A stretch of DNA of 64,000 bases from Macrocybe gigantea (Eukaryota > Basidiomycota > Agaricomycetes > Agaricales > Callistosporiaceae). Under the pieces are notes generated by a model. It saw only the letters and a program-made list of their open reading frames with translations. It did no database searches and had not been told where the DNA came from. This document shows positions 1 to 10,734 of this stretch, one piece after another. The stretch is taken from assembly GCA_011319805.1 (NCBI GenBank), contig SJRY01000129.1, positions 62,001 to 126,000 of the forward strand, given 5' to 3'. Numbering within the stretch: position 1 is the first letter of the stretch; each line of letters starts with the position of its first letter. A program made the translations under genes and the position numbers.

Positions 1-53
1 TGCAAGTGAGTACAAATGAGAGAGAAATCAAGGAGAAAGAAAGAAGTAGCAAG
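1..53 (-). repeat. Partial LTR-like terminal repeat of gypsy element A
   Basis: The first 53 bases recur almost unchanged at about 12069-12121, on the far side of element A. Read on the minus strand the repeat begins TGCTACTTC, compatible with a TG LTR start. Only this edge of the left copy lies in the window, so LTR length and target duplication cannot be read. No clear polypurine tract adjoins it. Confidence 0.5.
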
Positions 54-287
54 AAAAACCAATGTAAATAAAAAAGTAGGTGAAGGGAATGATGGATGCA
101 TTAAAAAACCCTGTAGGGAAAAAGCTACCATCAGCCTTGGGAGTGATGAGAACAGTATAGTATGAAAACATCAAATGTCCTCCAGGTGATATCACAACCA
201 ATCATTGAGTGCTTGGCAGTCATCGAGTTCTGTGTGAGGGAGCCAGCTGTTGTGTTCAGCCCCATAACCTTGCCACCTCACTAGGAA

Positions 288-689
288 CTATTGACCACAA
301 CGATTCGATTTCAAGTCAAGAATGTATTCAATAAAATACTCTTCTTCACTGTCACAGCCAATAATAGGAAGGGGCTCAGAGTTTGCATGTTCCAGGAACA
401 AGGCATTGTTATTTACCATGTATGGCTCCAATTCAGAAGCATGGAATACTGGGTATAAATTAGTATGATGTGGCAAATCGAGCATATATGAAGAGAATAG
501 AGGGTTCTTATCAGTGATCCTATACACAGTATAACATGGCATGAATTTGGCAATGCACTTTTCGCCCACCTTCTTATATTCCTGCCATCGGTGATATGTC
601 ATCAGGTGAACTTTGTCTCTGATTTTGAACCTGGGCTCTGGCCTATGACATTTGTTGGCTTGTTCAGCTTGCATAACCTTTGCCAACAA
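288..689 (-). pseudogene. Element A post-integrase C-terminal domain
   Basis: A 133-residue open stretch with the usual downstream-of-integrase layout: basic linker, then FKIRDKVHL, ANDEN-like linker and a NLYPVFHASELEPY motif typical of the SH3-like C-terminal module of fungal gypsy integrases. The homologous piece of a sister copy is at 15187-15563 on the plus strand. There is no chromodomain in it, unlike element B. It lies in frame-broken continuity with the integrase at 915-1664, so it is part of a decayed polyprotein and not a stand-alone gene. Confidence 0.7.
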
Positions 690-914
690 GACATTGTCTT
701 AAGCTTTGAGGATATCTTGTTCCAGAGTGTTGAACACATTCTTGGCAATTCTTTCATCTTTGTTCTTCCTATCCATGAGTGGTACGAAAGGGGGCAACAG
801 CTGAGGGTGTCACCCCATCTTCAAATAAAATAGTGAGAATTTCATGCTCACATTTACTGTATTCATGATGTCGAAATGGATACAATGGAGGGTGCAAATC
901 TACCCCTTCTGGTT

Positions 915-1664
915 TCATTGGATATGAAAATGTAGACATTGGTTCACTGTCTTGTTTGAATGTTTGGAGGCACCATCTGTCTGTAGATGGTAAGACATGC
1001 TCAACTTCACCTTAATGCCCATTAGCTTATGCAATGCTTGCCAGAATCTAGAAATGAACAGCTTGTTGTTATCACTAATAATTTCCAATGGTAAGCCATT
1101 TTTGCAGAACCAGTGATCAAAAAATAGGACTGTGAAATCCTCAGCTGTCATATTTGTCTGGCATGGCATGATTTGAATGTCACTATTCAGCCAGTCAGTT
1201 ATTGTTATGATGCAGTCATATCCCTTGTTTACAGGCAAGGGACCTATGAAATCAATACCAATGCTGTTGCAGCAGCCATCTGGTATTGGCAGAGGATGCA
1301 ATGGCCCTGCCTTCCTCTGAGTCGATGATTTGTTCCTCTGGCATTCATCACAACCAGCAATGTAACCTTCCTCCAAATCACGATACATGTTTGGCCAATA
1401 GAAACTGTTATGAAGGGCAGTGTATGATTTATTGAAACTGAAATGCCCAAGTGCATTGTGCGCCAGGCTGAACAGGTGCTCTCTTACTTCCATTACTTGT
1501 GGTATGACAAGGCAGGATCCAATAAACCAAAGGTTGTCTCTGATCTTGACCTGTGGCATACCTGGCACCGCTGCATTCAATTTCTTCATCCATTCATCAT
1601 TCTCATATCTGTCACAGATTTGTTGCAACAGGTCAACATCCATTCCAACCTCCAGCATAGTCAC
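915..1664 (-). pseudogene. Element A integrase (zinc domain and catalytic core)
   Basis: The translation shows the H2C2 zinc module (H...H about 30 residues before CDECQRNK), then IGIDFIGPLP with the first catalytic Asp, then EIISDNNKLF where SDRDPKF-like sequence is usual, and YHLQTDG near the catalytic Glu region. In the family this enzyme inserts retrotransposon cDNA. The core is worn: the second-Asp motif and the QTDG(Q)-E region differ from consensus, so it is unlikely to be active. It continues upstream into RNase H at 1690-2080. Confidence 0.8.
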
Positions 1665-1689
1665 AACACAAGTAGGCTCCTCGGACTAT

Positions 1690-2080
1690 TCACAAAGGCT
1701 TGAGCACATCTCTCATACAGAACCTTCTCCAGAATCCATGAGTACCACTGAAGGTATTATATCTTTGGCCATGCATGGTCTGCATCTGTGATAAAAGCAA
1801 TAGGAAATGGCAAGTCGGATGGTGGTACAGTGTCAGAAGAATTGACCATAGGGAGGCAGGACATGGCGTCAGTAGTCGAATTCTAGGACCCCTTGATGTA
1901 AACAATACAGGCATCAAATTGTGATATAAACTCTATCCAATGAGCCTGCTGATGTGACAAGTCTTTCTGTGTAGCAAATGACTCAAGGGTACAATGGTCC
2001 ATGAATATCATAAAGGCCTCACCCACAAGGTCAGCCCTCCACTTCTTCAAAGCCCATATGATTGCCAATAACTCTTTTTT
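1690..2080 (-). pseudogene. Element A RNase H, C-terminal part
   Basis: The minus-strand translation contains KELLAIIWALKKWR, the classic Glu-bearing helix of gypsy RNase H, followed by FMDHCTLESF (normally TDHxxL) and QLDACIVYIKGS (normally the xxYxPGxxN segment). The N-terminal part, MTDASDFCMGAVLS, sits 6.5 kb away at 8608-8736 because element B splits the domain. Confidence 0.8.
2076..2080. repeat. Left target-site duplication of element B (TTTTT)
   Basis: The five bases before the 5' LTR are TTTTT and the five after the 3' LTR (8603-8607) are also TTTTT. Five bases is normal for Ty3/gypsy integration. The lysine/phenylalanine frame of element A RNase H reads through this site on both sides. 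Confidence 0.9.
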
Positions 2081-2400
2081 TGTTACAGATGTCACCCAAA
2101 GGACCATTCATTTTCTTATCTTATCTTTCCCACATCCCTTATCTCCCCCGTCATGCTGCGCAGCGCACAGCCATCGAGTCATCCCACTTCTCTAGTCATC
2201 CTGAGTCATCTCCTTCCAGTCTTACTCATCCGCAGTCCACAGCATTGCGCAGCCCATGGTCCATGCTCGAGTACTGTAATGTATATAAGGACTCCCAGAT
2301 GTACCAGTAGTGCTAGGCTTAATATTCCTTTTGCCATCATCTCAAGACCACTCTCGCACTTAGTCTGCCCGAGTCCTTCTGAGATTCGTCTAGCCTAACA
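2081..2400 (+). repeat. 5' LTR of element B
   Basis: 320 bp, TGTTACAG...CTAACA, with a TATATAA motif at 2282-2288. It matches the 3' LTR at 8283-8602 with seven substitutions and no indel by my manual alignment. All seven are transitions, six at a CpG in one of the two copies. Confidence 0.95.
2282..2288 (+). promoter_or_regulatory. TATA box of the element B LTR
   Basis: TATATAA lies in the middle of the LTR with the same context in the 3' LTR (about 8484-8490). A start site 25-30 bases downstream would fall around GTGCTAGGCTTAATATTCC. Function is inferred from position only. Confidence 0.6.
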
Positions 2401-2412
2401 AGATATTAACTC
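2401..2412 (+). other. Possible self-priming primer-binding site of element B
   Basis: The bases just after the 5' LTR, AGATATTAACTC, do not start with the TGG expected for a tRNA 3'-end primer. ATATTAA here is the reverse complement of TTAATAT at about 2320, where the mRNA 5' end would be by TATA spacing. Tf1-like chromoviruses are known to prime from their own mRNA 5' end. Seven paired bases is weak support. Confidence 0.3.
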
Positions 2413-2443
2413 GTCGAGACTCACTCAGACTCACACACACACC

Positions 2444-3061
2444 ATGTCACGCTTTATCAAAGACTTGATCAACATTCAACGACAAGCAGTCGCCGACCCA
2501 GCGAGCACTAGCACGAGCGACGAGAGCACTTGGCTCAGAGAAGTAGACCAGGCATTGCAGTCCATGCCATTCGCAGAGACAGTCCACGCCACCCGCAGAG
2601 ACACCAGCAATCCAAACAAACGAAAGAGAGAGCGCACGCCTACACCAAGTAGCAACAACGAAGAACAGGCATTTCTGAGAGAGTTTGCCTTCACCACCAC
2701 AGACGAACCCACTGAAATCCTCAGCAAGGGAGCAGCACAACTCATTGCAGAACTCTTCCTAGAAGGAGAATACAGGATAAGCCCAGAAGAGCTGTGGTCA
2801 GACCAGAATCTTCTTGCCAAAGAAGAGGACGAACCCATCCGCAAGAAAACGAGAGAAGAACGAACACAAGCCCGAGACTTTAGGTGACAACAGATCGAGA
2901 ACTATAATGGCTGAACACAGGAGGAAGACATACTGATACAGAGAGGGCACGATGCACAGAGCGTACGACAGAACCAACGAGAACGACACCAGAGTCAAGG
3001 ACACACAGGAACGAAACCGCCCAACCCCTTCAGAGGACCAATCCGCCGAAGCACTGCATAA
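2444..3061 (+). pseudogene. Element B leader ORF of unknown function
   Basis: A single frame of 206 codons from ATG 2444 to TAA 3059-3061, interrupted only by two TGA codons (2885-2887 and near 2918) where arginine is plausible. The product would be about 205 residues, hydrophilic, with a basic KRKRER stretch and an acidic middle. I see no retroviral or zinc-finger motif. It ends 18 bases before the gag ATG at 3080. It could be a separate leader protein or an N-terminal gag part. No function is assigned. Confidence 0.6.
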
Positions 3062-3079
3062 GGAAAGAATCGCACCACC

Positions 3080-4221
3080 ATGGCAAAAGTAAGCAACAGC
3101 GACTGGGATGAATACTATCAGTGGAGGGAGCGAAAAGGATTACCAAAGACAAACGGACTGACCACTACAGAGTGGGCCGATTTTGAACAAGCTTGTAGAA
3201 TCGCAGGAGTTGACCTAGACTACTGGAAAGAACAGAGAGAGGAGCGAAGACAGAAACAGCTCCAAGAACAGCAAGCCCAAGTACAAGCACAGCAGACCCA
3301 AGAACAACAAATCCAGGAACAGGAAAGCCAAGACCAAGAGAATGATGAAGAAACCCCCCAAAGGATGACGACAGAATACAAGGGAATCATCGCTGACCCG
3401 AAATCCTTTACAGGAGATCGAACGTCCTTCGATATTTGGTGGAGGAAGATGAAACTCTACATAACTGCACATGGGACCTCACGGATACACAGAAGATTGG
3501 AGCGGTCCTGTCTAGAATGACCGACGGACCTGGAGCCCACTGGGCGTCAAAGAAGATTGACACCACTACCAACCAAAGCACATGGGCTGACTTCATAACT
3601 GAGATAGAGACATGATTCAGCAATGTCATGTCACCATCACAAGCAGGAAGCAAACTATTCAACATCAGACAGGGAAACCGACCCATCGACGAATTTCTGG
3701 ATGAATTCGTAGACCTCGCAGGGAAAGCAGGAATGACAGGAACAGCCCCTCGTTTCCTACTCGAAAAGAGCTTAAACCGAAGGACAGCAGAAGCCGTACA
3801 CTCGATCTCCACACTTCCAACAGATGGAGATGAATATATCAAGACAGTTCGAGCGATTGGATGAAACATCAATGAATACAGAAATGTGATGAGAGGAGAA
3901 TTCACAAGCAATCAGCGCAAGACCGGAAATCCAAGCCGAGGAGCAGGACAAGCCATGGAAGTCGACAAAGTACGAAGCAACAACTGCTTCAACTGCAATA
4001 AACCAGGGCACCTCTCACGAAACTGCCCGGAACCACGAAAAGGAGCAGCAAATGTCACATGTTTCAACTGTGGCTTAAAGGGACACTATGCACGGAACTG
4101 CAAGAAGAAGAAGAAAGGAAAATCCCAGGTCAGAGAAGTGAAAGAAGAAGAAGGAGAGGACGAAGAAGACAAGGATGAAGAAAGCTCTGATAAAGAGGGT
4201 TTTACCGAAGGGTCCGACTAA
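3080..4221 (+). pseudogene. Element B gag polyprotein
   Basis: ATG 3080 opens a gag reading: a glutamine-rich coiled region (about residues 55-90), a capsid-like core with WWRKMKLYI and later FNIRQGNRPIDEFLDEF, then two CCHC zinc knuckles ([14 protein letters not shown] and [14 protein letters not shown], about 3985-4105) and a Lys/Glu-rich tail ending at TAA 4219-4221. One base is missing near 3471-3475, shown by the frame switch from HG to DLTDTQKIGAVLSRM. TGA codons at 3613-3615 and 3862-3864 replace arginine. Gag packages the RNA into particles; this copy cannot make it intact. Confidence 0.85.
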
Positions 4222-7200
4222 GAGGTGCTAAATCGCGACCCATACAACTGAAACAGACTCACTTCGATACCGGATGTAGATCATCCCATACTCTGAAATA
4301 CACCATTCCTGCCAAGCGATCTGAAGCACCAAGGAAAACCATCCAAGGGGACAAACCACCAAAGAGGAAAGAACTCGCAGTACCAGCAAGAATACGAACG
4401 CGAAAAGGAGTCACAACGATAACACCAGAAGTCGATAGCAGAGCGGATAGGACCTGCATCAACACCGCGATAGTAGCAAAAACAGGACTGAAGACATGAT
4501 GAATCAAGAAGATTCCCATCATAAATGCAGACGGATCACCCAACCGCCAGAAAACAGCAGACCGAGTAGCGGAGGTCCACATCGACATTAAAGGACACAA
4601 GGAGCACATGGAAGCCATCGTATTCGACATCGGAAAAACCGACATGCTACTAGGACATGACTGGCTTGTCTACCACAACCCAACAATCAAATGGAGGACA
4701 GGAGAAGTTGTCTTTGACAGATGCCCTAAAATGTACAAAATAAACCACCAGACGATTAAGATACAGAAGGTGGCTGAATCAGCGAAAACCACAGCCAGTG
4801 ACAAGACAGGAACCCAGATACCACCATATCTGATCAGATTCAAACACCTCTTCAAGGAGAAGAACTTTGATCGCTTACCAGACCACAAAGAATGGGACCA
4901 TGAAATAAACTTAATGAAGGATGCACCCAAAACAATACCGAGCAAGGTTTATCCGATGACACAGAAAGAACTAGAGGAACTAGATGCCTTTGTCGAAGAA
5001 GGATTACAAACAGGAAAAATACGCCCATCGAAATTGCCTTACGCAGCACCCTGCTTCTTTCGCAACAAGAAGGATGGAAGCAAACAACTCATCCAAGACT
5101 ACCGGGAGATAAACAAATATATGGTCAAGGACAAATTCCCACTACCACGCATCAGCGAGCTCCTTGATGTATTACAAGGAGCAAAGTACTTTAGCAAGAT
5201 CGATATTATTTGGGGATACAATAGCGTGCGCATCCGGAAAGGGGACGAATGGAAGGCAGCCTTCCTAACAGCAAGAGGACTCTTCGAACTGACAGTTATG
5301 TACTTTGGGCAGTGCAACGCACCAGGCACTTTTAGCCCAATGATGGCGAGCCTCTTCCAAGACCAAATACGAAGAAGAGTATGCATAATCTATATGGACG
5401 ACATCATAATCATCGGACGAACACGAGAGGAACTCCAAAAGAACACCATAGAAGTCATGGAAATACTGAACAAGAATGACCTGTTCATCAAAGGACCAAA
5501 ATGCGTCTGGGAATCATCAAAAGTCCCAGTACTAGGATACGTCATAGGAGAGGGGAAGCTAGAAATGGAACCAGAAAAGATCACAGCCGTACAATCCTGG
5601 CCAACCCCAAAGACGAAGAAAGAACTACAAAAGTTCTTGGGATTCACGAACTTTTACCGATGATTCATCAAGGGATATGCAAAGGTCGCTAAACCCCTGA
5701 CGGAGTTGACTGGAAACAAAGCATTCCAGTGGACAGACAAGCAACAGGACGCCTTCAAAGAGCTGATCCGACATATAACCTCGGCACCCATTCTAGCACT
5801 ACCACAAACAGAAGGAAAATTCTGAGTTGAAATGGACGCCTCAGGATATGCCATTGGAGCGGTACTATCACAACAGCAGAAAGGACTATGGCATCCGATC
5901 GCATTCATTTCGAGATGCATGACCCCAGCGGAGCAAAACTACGAAATCTATGACAAGGAACTTCTTGCGATAATGGTCGCACTAAAGACATGGAGACGAC
6001 AATACCTCCTCGAAGCTCAAGAGAAGTTCGAAATATTGACAGATCACAAAAACCTATCATACTTCCGGAAGCCACAGCGACTCAATTCGAGACAGATTGG
6101 CTGGTACCTGAAATTACAGGAATATGACTATGAACTACGACACGTACCAGGAAAGGCGAATGGAAAAGCGGATGTTCTGTCACGGATGGCAGGATATGAA
6201 GAAAACCTAGCAGAGAAGGACGACATACAAATGATCAAAGAAGCAGCATTCATTCGACATCTGGAAGAGAATAATGAACGAGACTTCAAATTTATGATGT
6301 TCGAGGACGAACACCCACGGAAAGAAGAAGCAGAAAATAACAAAACAATACAAACAAGAGGAATCACGATGATCGAATCCTCAAGGATAGAACAAATTCA
6401 ACAATGCACACGAAGGGAGACGATCGTAACAACAGGACTGAAGGAAAAACCACACTGGTTTACAGAAGACGACCACATCGTATACATAGGAGGAAAAAAC
6501 TATGTTCCTCCAGACAACAAACTGAAGGAAAACATCATGTTTGAACACCATGACACACCCATTGGAGGACACCCAGGGCAATACCGCATGCACAAGCTCA
6601 TAAGCCATACCTATTGGTGGCCATCAATGCTAACGGACATCAAGAAGTATGTCAATGGATGCGAAACATGTCAGCAAAACAAAATCATCCGACAAAAGAA
6701 ACACGCACCCCTGCACCCGCACGAAGTCCCACAGCAACTATGGGAAGATATCGGAGTAGATCTCATAGGACTGCTATCCAGCTCGAATGGCTTTAATGCC
6801 ATCGCTGCAGTCACAGACCGCCTGACCAAGATGATCCACCTAGTCCCCACAAAGACCGAACTCACAGCAGAAGGTCTTGCACGACTATACCGAGACAACG
6901 TGTGGCGGCTTCATGGAATCCCACGAAAGATCATCAGTGATCGAGGACCCCAGTTCGCAGCGCAATTCATGACAGCACTTCTAAAATTACTCGGAACAAA
7001 GCAAAATCTGTCAACGGCCTATCACCCACAGACAGATGGACAGGCGGAATGATCCCACCAAGAAATGGAAGCCTTCCTCAGAAGCTTCACAAACAACTTA
7101 CAGGATGATTGGGCAGAATGGATAGCAATCGCAGAGTACAAATACAATGACAAAGCACACCAGGGAACGAAGGAGACACCATTCTACCTCAACTATGGAA

Positions 7201-7850
7201 TGCACCCCTGGAAGGGAGAGCCACAGATGACAGAAGGGAATAACCCTGCAGCAAAAGACTTCGTCAAAAGAATGAACCAAATACGAAAGGAAGCAAATGC
7301 TGCACTGCAATATGCACAAACACGAGCCAAAGACAATTACGATGCGAGACAAAAACTGGCCCGTGAATACAAGAAAGGGGATAGAGTATGGCTAGAAGCC
7401 ACCAATATCACAGTCAATCGACCATCAAAGAAGTTATCGGCACTCCGATACAGACCGTTCAAGGTGGTTGAAAAGAAAGGAGCCTTGGCATATCACCTGG
7501 AACTCCCAGCATCATGGCAGCTGATACACCCCATGTTCAATGAAACACTGCTCATGCCTTACAAAGGACCCCGTTTCAAGATACAAGAGCGACCATCACC
7601 ACCACCCCCTGAAATCATAAATGATGAAGAAGAGTACGAGATAGAAGAGATCCTAAAAAGGAAGAAACAAGGGAGGGGGACGCTATTCCTGATCAAATGG
7701 AAAGGATACGGACACGAAGAGAATACATGGATCAAAGAGAAGGAACTGGGGAATGCACAGCAAGCTCTAGACCACTTCCTAAAGAAGACTGCAAACCAGG
7801 ATAAAAGGATCATGACAAGAGGGAAGAAGACCAAAAATTGCACTTCATGA
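4221..7850 (+). pseudogene. Element B pol: protease, RT, RNase H, integrase, chromodomain
   Basis: One frame from 4221 to TGA 7848-7850. Protease: DSRAD (DSGAD is usual) near 4432 and LLGHDWL. Reverse transcriptase: KIDIIWGYN and YMDD (about 5391). RNase [36 protein letters not shown]. Integrase: HH...CETCQQNK zinc module, VDLIG, ISDRGPQF, YHPQTDGQ. Then a C-terminal chromodomain (YEIEEIL...WKGYG...TW), the mark of chromoviruses, which target modified chromatin. Stops inside are only TGA: a tandem pair near 4497-4502, then 5661, 5823 and 7050, each where Arg is expected. The active-site Gly-to-Arg change in protease is an added lesion. Confidence 0.92.
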
Positions 7851-8245
7851 CCACCAACACCCCCATCAGCATTGACAGCAGTGACGACAGCTGCGCACCT
7901 ACCCCCAACCACCCAAGCGACCTCGAGAATCTAGCAAGGATTCTCAACGCTAGCGACTACATGGACCCCCTCGCTATCACACTTGGCGCGTATATGCGCT
8001 ATGTTATGACCGTCCGCACGCACCTCTGGACCGGGTGAACCTCTGATGGGACTGGCCCCACTGCAGCTGAACGTATTGCGCTTTACGAGGCGATGGAAAT
8101 GCTTCGTACAGAAAACCGGCGACTTAAACTCCTCGCCACCACACTCCATCATATCCGCACCTATAATGAAGAGCTCATTCATACATGGGCCCCACGTGCC
8201 GTGACCACCTGGGAGACCAACACTGGGTGGGGACAGCTGGACTAA
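7847..8245 (+). pseudogene. Element B small 3' ORF of unknown function
   Basis: ATG 7847 overlaps the pol stop as ATGA and the frame runs to TAA 8243-8245, about 132 residues, with one TGA at 8036-8038 (context TG.TSDG, again a plausible former CGA). The N-terminus is Asp/Ser-rich, the C-terminus amphipathic (AERIALYEAMEMLRTENRR). It lies where errantiviruses and retroviruses keep env, but there is no signal peptide or membrane segment, so env is unlikely. Unidentified. Confidence 0.5.
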
Positions 8246-8282
8246 GGTTTTTCGCAAGGACGCGAATCTACAGAGAGGGTGA

Positions 8283-8602
8283 TGTTACAGACGTCACCCA
8301 AAGGACCATTCATTTTCTTATCTTATCTTTCCCACATCCCTTATCTCCCCCGTCATGCTGCGCAGTGCACAGCCATCAAGTCATCCCACTTCCCTAGTCA
8401 TCCTGAGTCATCTCCTTCCAGTCTTACTCATCTGCAGTCCACAGCATTGCGCAGCCCATGGTCCGTGCTCGAGTACTGTAATGTATATAAGGACTCCCAG
8501 ATGTACCAGTAGTGCTAGGCTTAATATTCCTTTTGCCATCATCTCAAGACCACTCTCGCACTTAGTCTGCCTGAGTCCTTCTGAGATTCGTCTAGCCTAA
8601 CA
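8283..8602 (+). repeat. 3' LTR of element B
   Basis: 320 bp, TGTTACAG...CTAACA, preceded by the purine-rich CAGAGAGGGTGA, a candidate polypurine tract. The right flank TTTTT (8603-8607) is the target duplication. About 97.8% identical to the 5' LTR by hand count. Confidence 0.95.
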
Positions 8603-8607
8603 TTTTT

Positions 8608-9897
8608 GTAGACAGCATAATTTTGCTTAGCACCCTTCAATGGCATTGAATCAAACATGACAGGGCATGCTGACTCCCAGGTTGGACTCCAGGACAGCAC
8701 AGCACCCATGCAAAAATCAGAAGCATCAGTCATCATGAAGATCTTGTTATCCCCAGGATTCTAGTGATCAATTGTTGTTAAGCATTCTTTCAACATGGTA
8801 AGTTTCTTAATGCTATCAAAAGCATATTGATGGTCAGCTGTCCACTCAGGGAAATTCTTTTCACAGGGCTTTATCATCAAGGCATTCAACACCTGCATGT
8901 GTATTGCTAGCCCCAGCAAGAATGAAGCTATAAACCTCACCAAACCAAGGAAGGCATGAACATCTCCAATGGGATATGGCACAGGCCAGTTCAGGATTTT
9001 ATTGATCTTCTCATTTGATGCCTCAACACCACATTGAGATATGTGATGTCCCAAGAAATCAATGGAATATGCAAAAAGGTTTGTCTTCTTTGGATTGCAA
9101 TACAGCTGTGCATCACACAAGGCTCTCAAAACAGTCTTTACATTCTGTCTGTGCTCTTTGACCAAGTTTGACCAAATCACAATGTCGTCAAGATATATGT
9201 GGCAAATCTTTCTGATCAGATGTTGCAAGATGCATGTAACTCAGCATTGGTATATCGCTGGGGCATTTTGCAAGCCCATTAGCATCACAACCCATTCATA
9301 AAGACCAAATGGTGTCAATACAGCCATGAGTGGGATATCCTCAGGATGAACCTTCATCTGGAAAAAACTATTCATCATATCAATAGTTTCCCAAATTTTT
9401 CCTTTTGTGCAATCCACAAGAATATCATCAATATGGGGCAAAGGGTGCAAATCTGTAACTGTATTCGCATTCAACTGATGATAATCATTAACCCATCTAG
9501 GCAAAACTCTTGGGTCTGCCTTGGGTATGATGAATGATGGAGAAGCATGTTGTAATTTGGATGGCCAAATTTTACCACTGTCCAGGTGTTGCTATATCAA
9601 TGTGCATCAGGCATCTTGATATTTCCTAGGACAGGCATAAGTTCTCATCTGAATTGATTTATTTGCATCCTTCAACTAAATCTGTGCAACAGGTGTGTCT
9701 AGTAGGAGGTTCACATGTGGGATGGGAGTGAAAACAGCCAAAAATTTGCTATGGATGTCCTTATCCAGAAGCCCCAGAGACTCAAGGTGGACTAATACTT
9801 CTATGTGATCATGTACTGCAGTAATGACATCAATGCCCTTGGTTGCTTCACAGTTTGCATCTAGGTCTTCACATACATGTGCCAAAATGTCATTCAA
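8608..9897 (-). pseudogene. Element A reverse transcriptase and start of RNase H
   Basis: Three minus-strand open pieces (9897-9676, 9504-9241, 9228-8761) plus MTDASDFCMGAVLS down to 8608 read as one RT: WVNDYHQLNANT, then PLPHIDDILVD, GLYEWVVMLMGLQNAPA, IYLDDIVIWS (catalytic YLDD) and FLGHHIS. Stops and frameshifts separate the pieces. RT copies the element RNA into cDNA; this one is dead. The domain is cut by element B within RNase H. Confidence 0.85.
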
Positions 9898-9957
9898 CTC
9901 AGCAATGACCTTCTTCTTGTCATGACAAGTATTTCACAGTTTTTCAATCTCTTCTTT

Positions 9958-10665
9958 TCAATGTTCTTTCAGTGACTTTAGATTTACATGTGCAGGATGA
10001 CACCTGGCCCAGGGTAATGGCGACTTTTCTGATGGATTCAGAATATTCATATTACAATATGTATCAATAGTGTAACAAGCAAAATGATTAATTACAATGT
10101 GATTTGTGTGCAGCCATAGTAGTCTGAGTAACAATGAAGTGCAAAGGTGTGGTGCGATAAATGCAGAGGCAGGAGTTGATGTCCAAGAGCCATCTAATAT
10201 ATAACATTTCAATTTAACTGTTTCGTTCAGAGTGACTGTGGTTCTTCTTTTGTGAATGGCAATATCAACATATTGTGGTTTCTGGAGATGATGACAGTGT
10301 AGGTTCAAACAGTCTGCAAGGTCAGAGTGGATTAAGACTAAATGTGCTCCATTGTCAATAAGGGCATTGACATGCTCCTTTGTGGATCCACCAATTACTT
10401 GGCATTGCCAATGGAGATGAAGTACAATGAGAGGTGCACTCACATCTTCATCTTCATCTTCATCATCTATGACTTCTTCCAACCTGGAGAGAATGACCTC
10501 AGTGATACCGGCCTGTTCAGCTTCGACTTCTGTAACAAAAGCTGCAACATTCTTCGACACTTTCAACAAGGACAACAATGATGTGGCACTGCCACTGCAA
10601 GATGATGAGCCCTTCAACATGAAGGGGTTTACAACTTCTGGGACATTCTTGCCTCTGGCTATCAA
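9958..10665 (-). pseudogene. Element A aspartic protease region
   Basis: The minus-strand translation has VNALIDNGAHLVLI, matching the D-S/T-G-A active-site pattern with Asn for Ser, followed about 90 residues later by a hydrophobic segment. It lies between gag and RT, the family's normal place. Upstream is an acidic EDEDEDV stretch. Confidence 0.7.
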
Positions 10666-10734
10666 TGCTCAGTATATTTCTTCCAGCACATTCTGGTTGA
10701 TGGTGTGGTACAATCCACACTTCAGATAAGTGTT

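Larger units (their letters stand above)
1..2080 (-). mobile_element. Ty3/gypsy element A, 3' part (family F2)
   Basis: This is the 3' half of a minus-strand LTR retrotransposon whose 5' half is at 8603-12121. The reading frame breaks inside RNase H at 2080 and resumes at 8608, across a TTTTT target duplication, because element B inserted there. It carries the end of RNase H, an integrase and a post-integrase domain. The segment around 90-170 matches the pre-LTR region of the plus-strand relative at 15740-15780, so both belong to one family. The left end runs out of the window. Confidence 0.85.
2081..8602 (+). mobile_element. Complete Ty3/gypsy chromovirus, element B (family F1)
   Basis: A full-length LTR retrotransposon with LTRs at 2081-2400 and 8283-8602, both starting TGTTACAG and ending CTAACA, flanked by TTTTT. 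Order inside: an unidentified leader ORF, gag with two zinc knuckles, then protease, reverse transcriptase, RNase H, integrase and chromodomain, then a small 3' ORF. It is inserted in the RNase H of element A. Its frames carry a gag frameshift and about ten in-frame TGA codons, so it is not autonomous as it stands. Degraded relatives lie at 40871-42254 (minus) and 54685-56849 (plus), and a solo LTR at 14298-14608. Confidence 0.95.

Noticed and set aside
2444..7850. Alternative genetic code with TGA as arginine or another residue
   Set aside because: Host genes in the same window end in TGA (MET22 at 26622-26624) and use it as stop; CpG decay explains the repeats.
7847..8245. Element B 3' ORF as an envelope gene
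   Set aside because: Position fits, but no signal peptide, membrane helix or cleavage site is visible.
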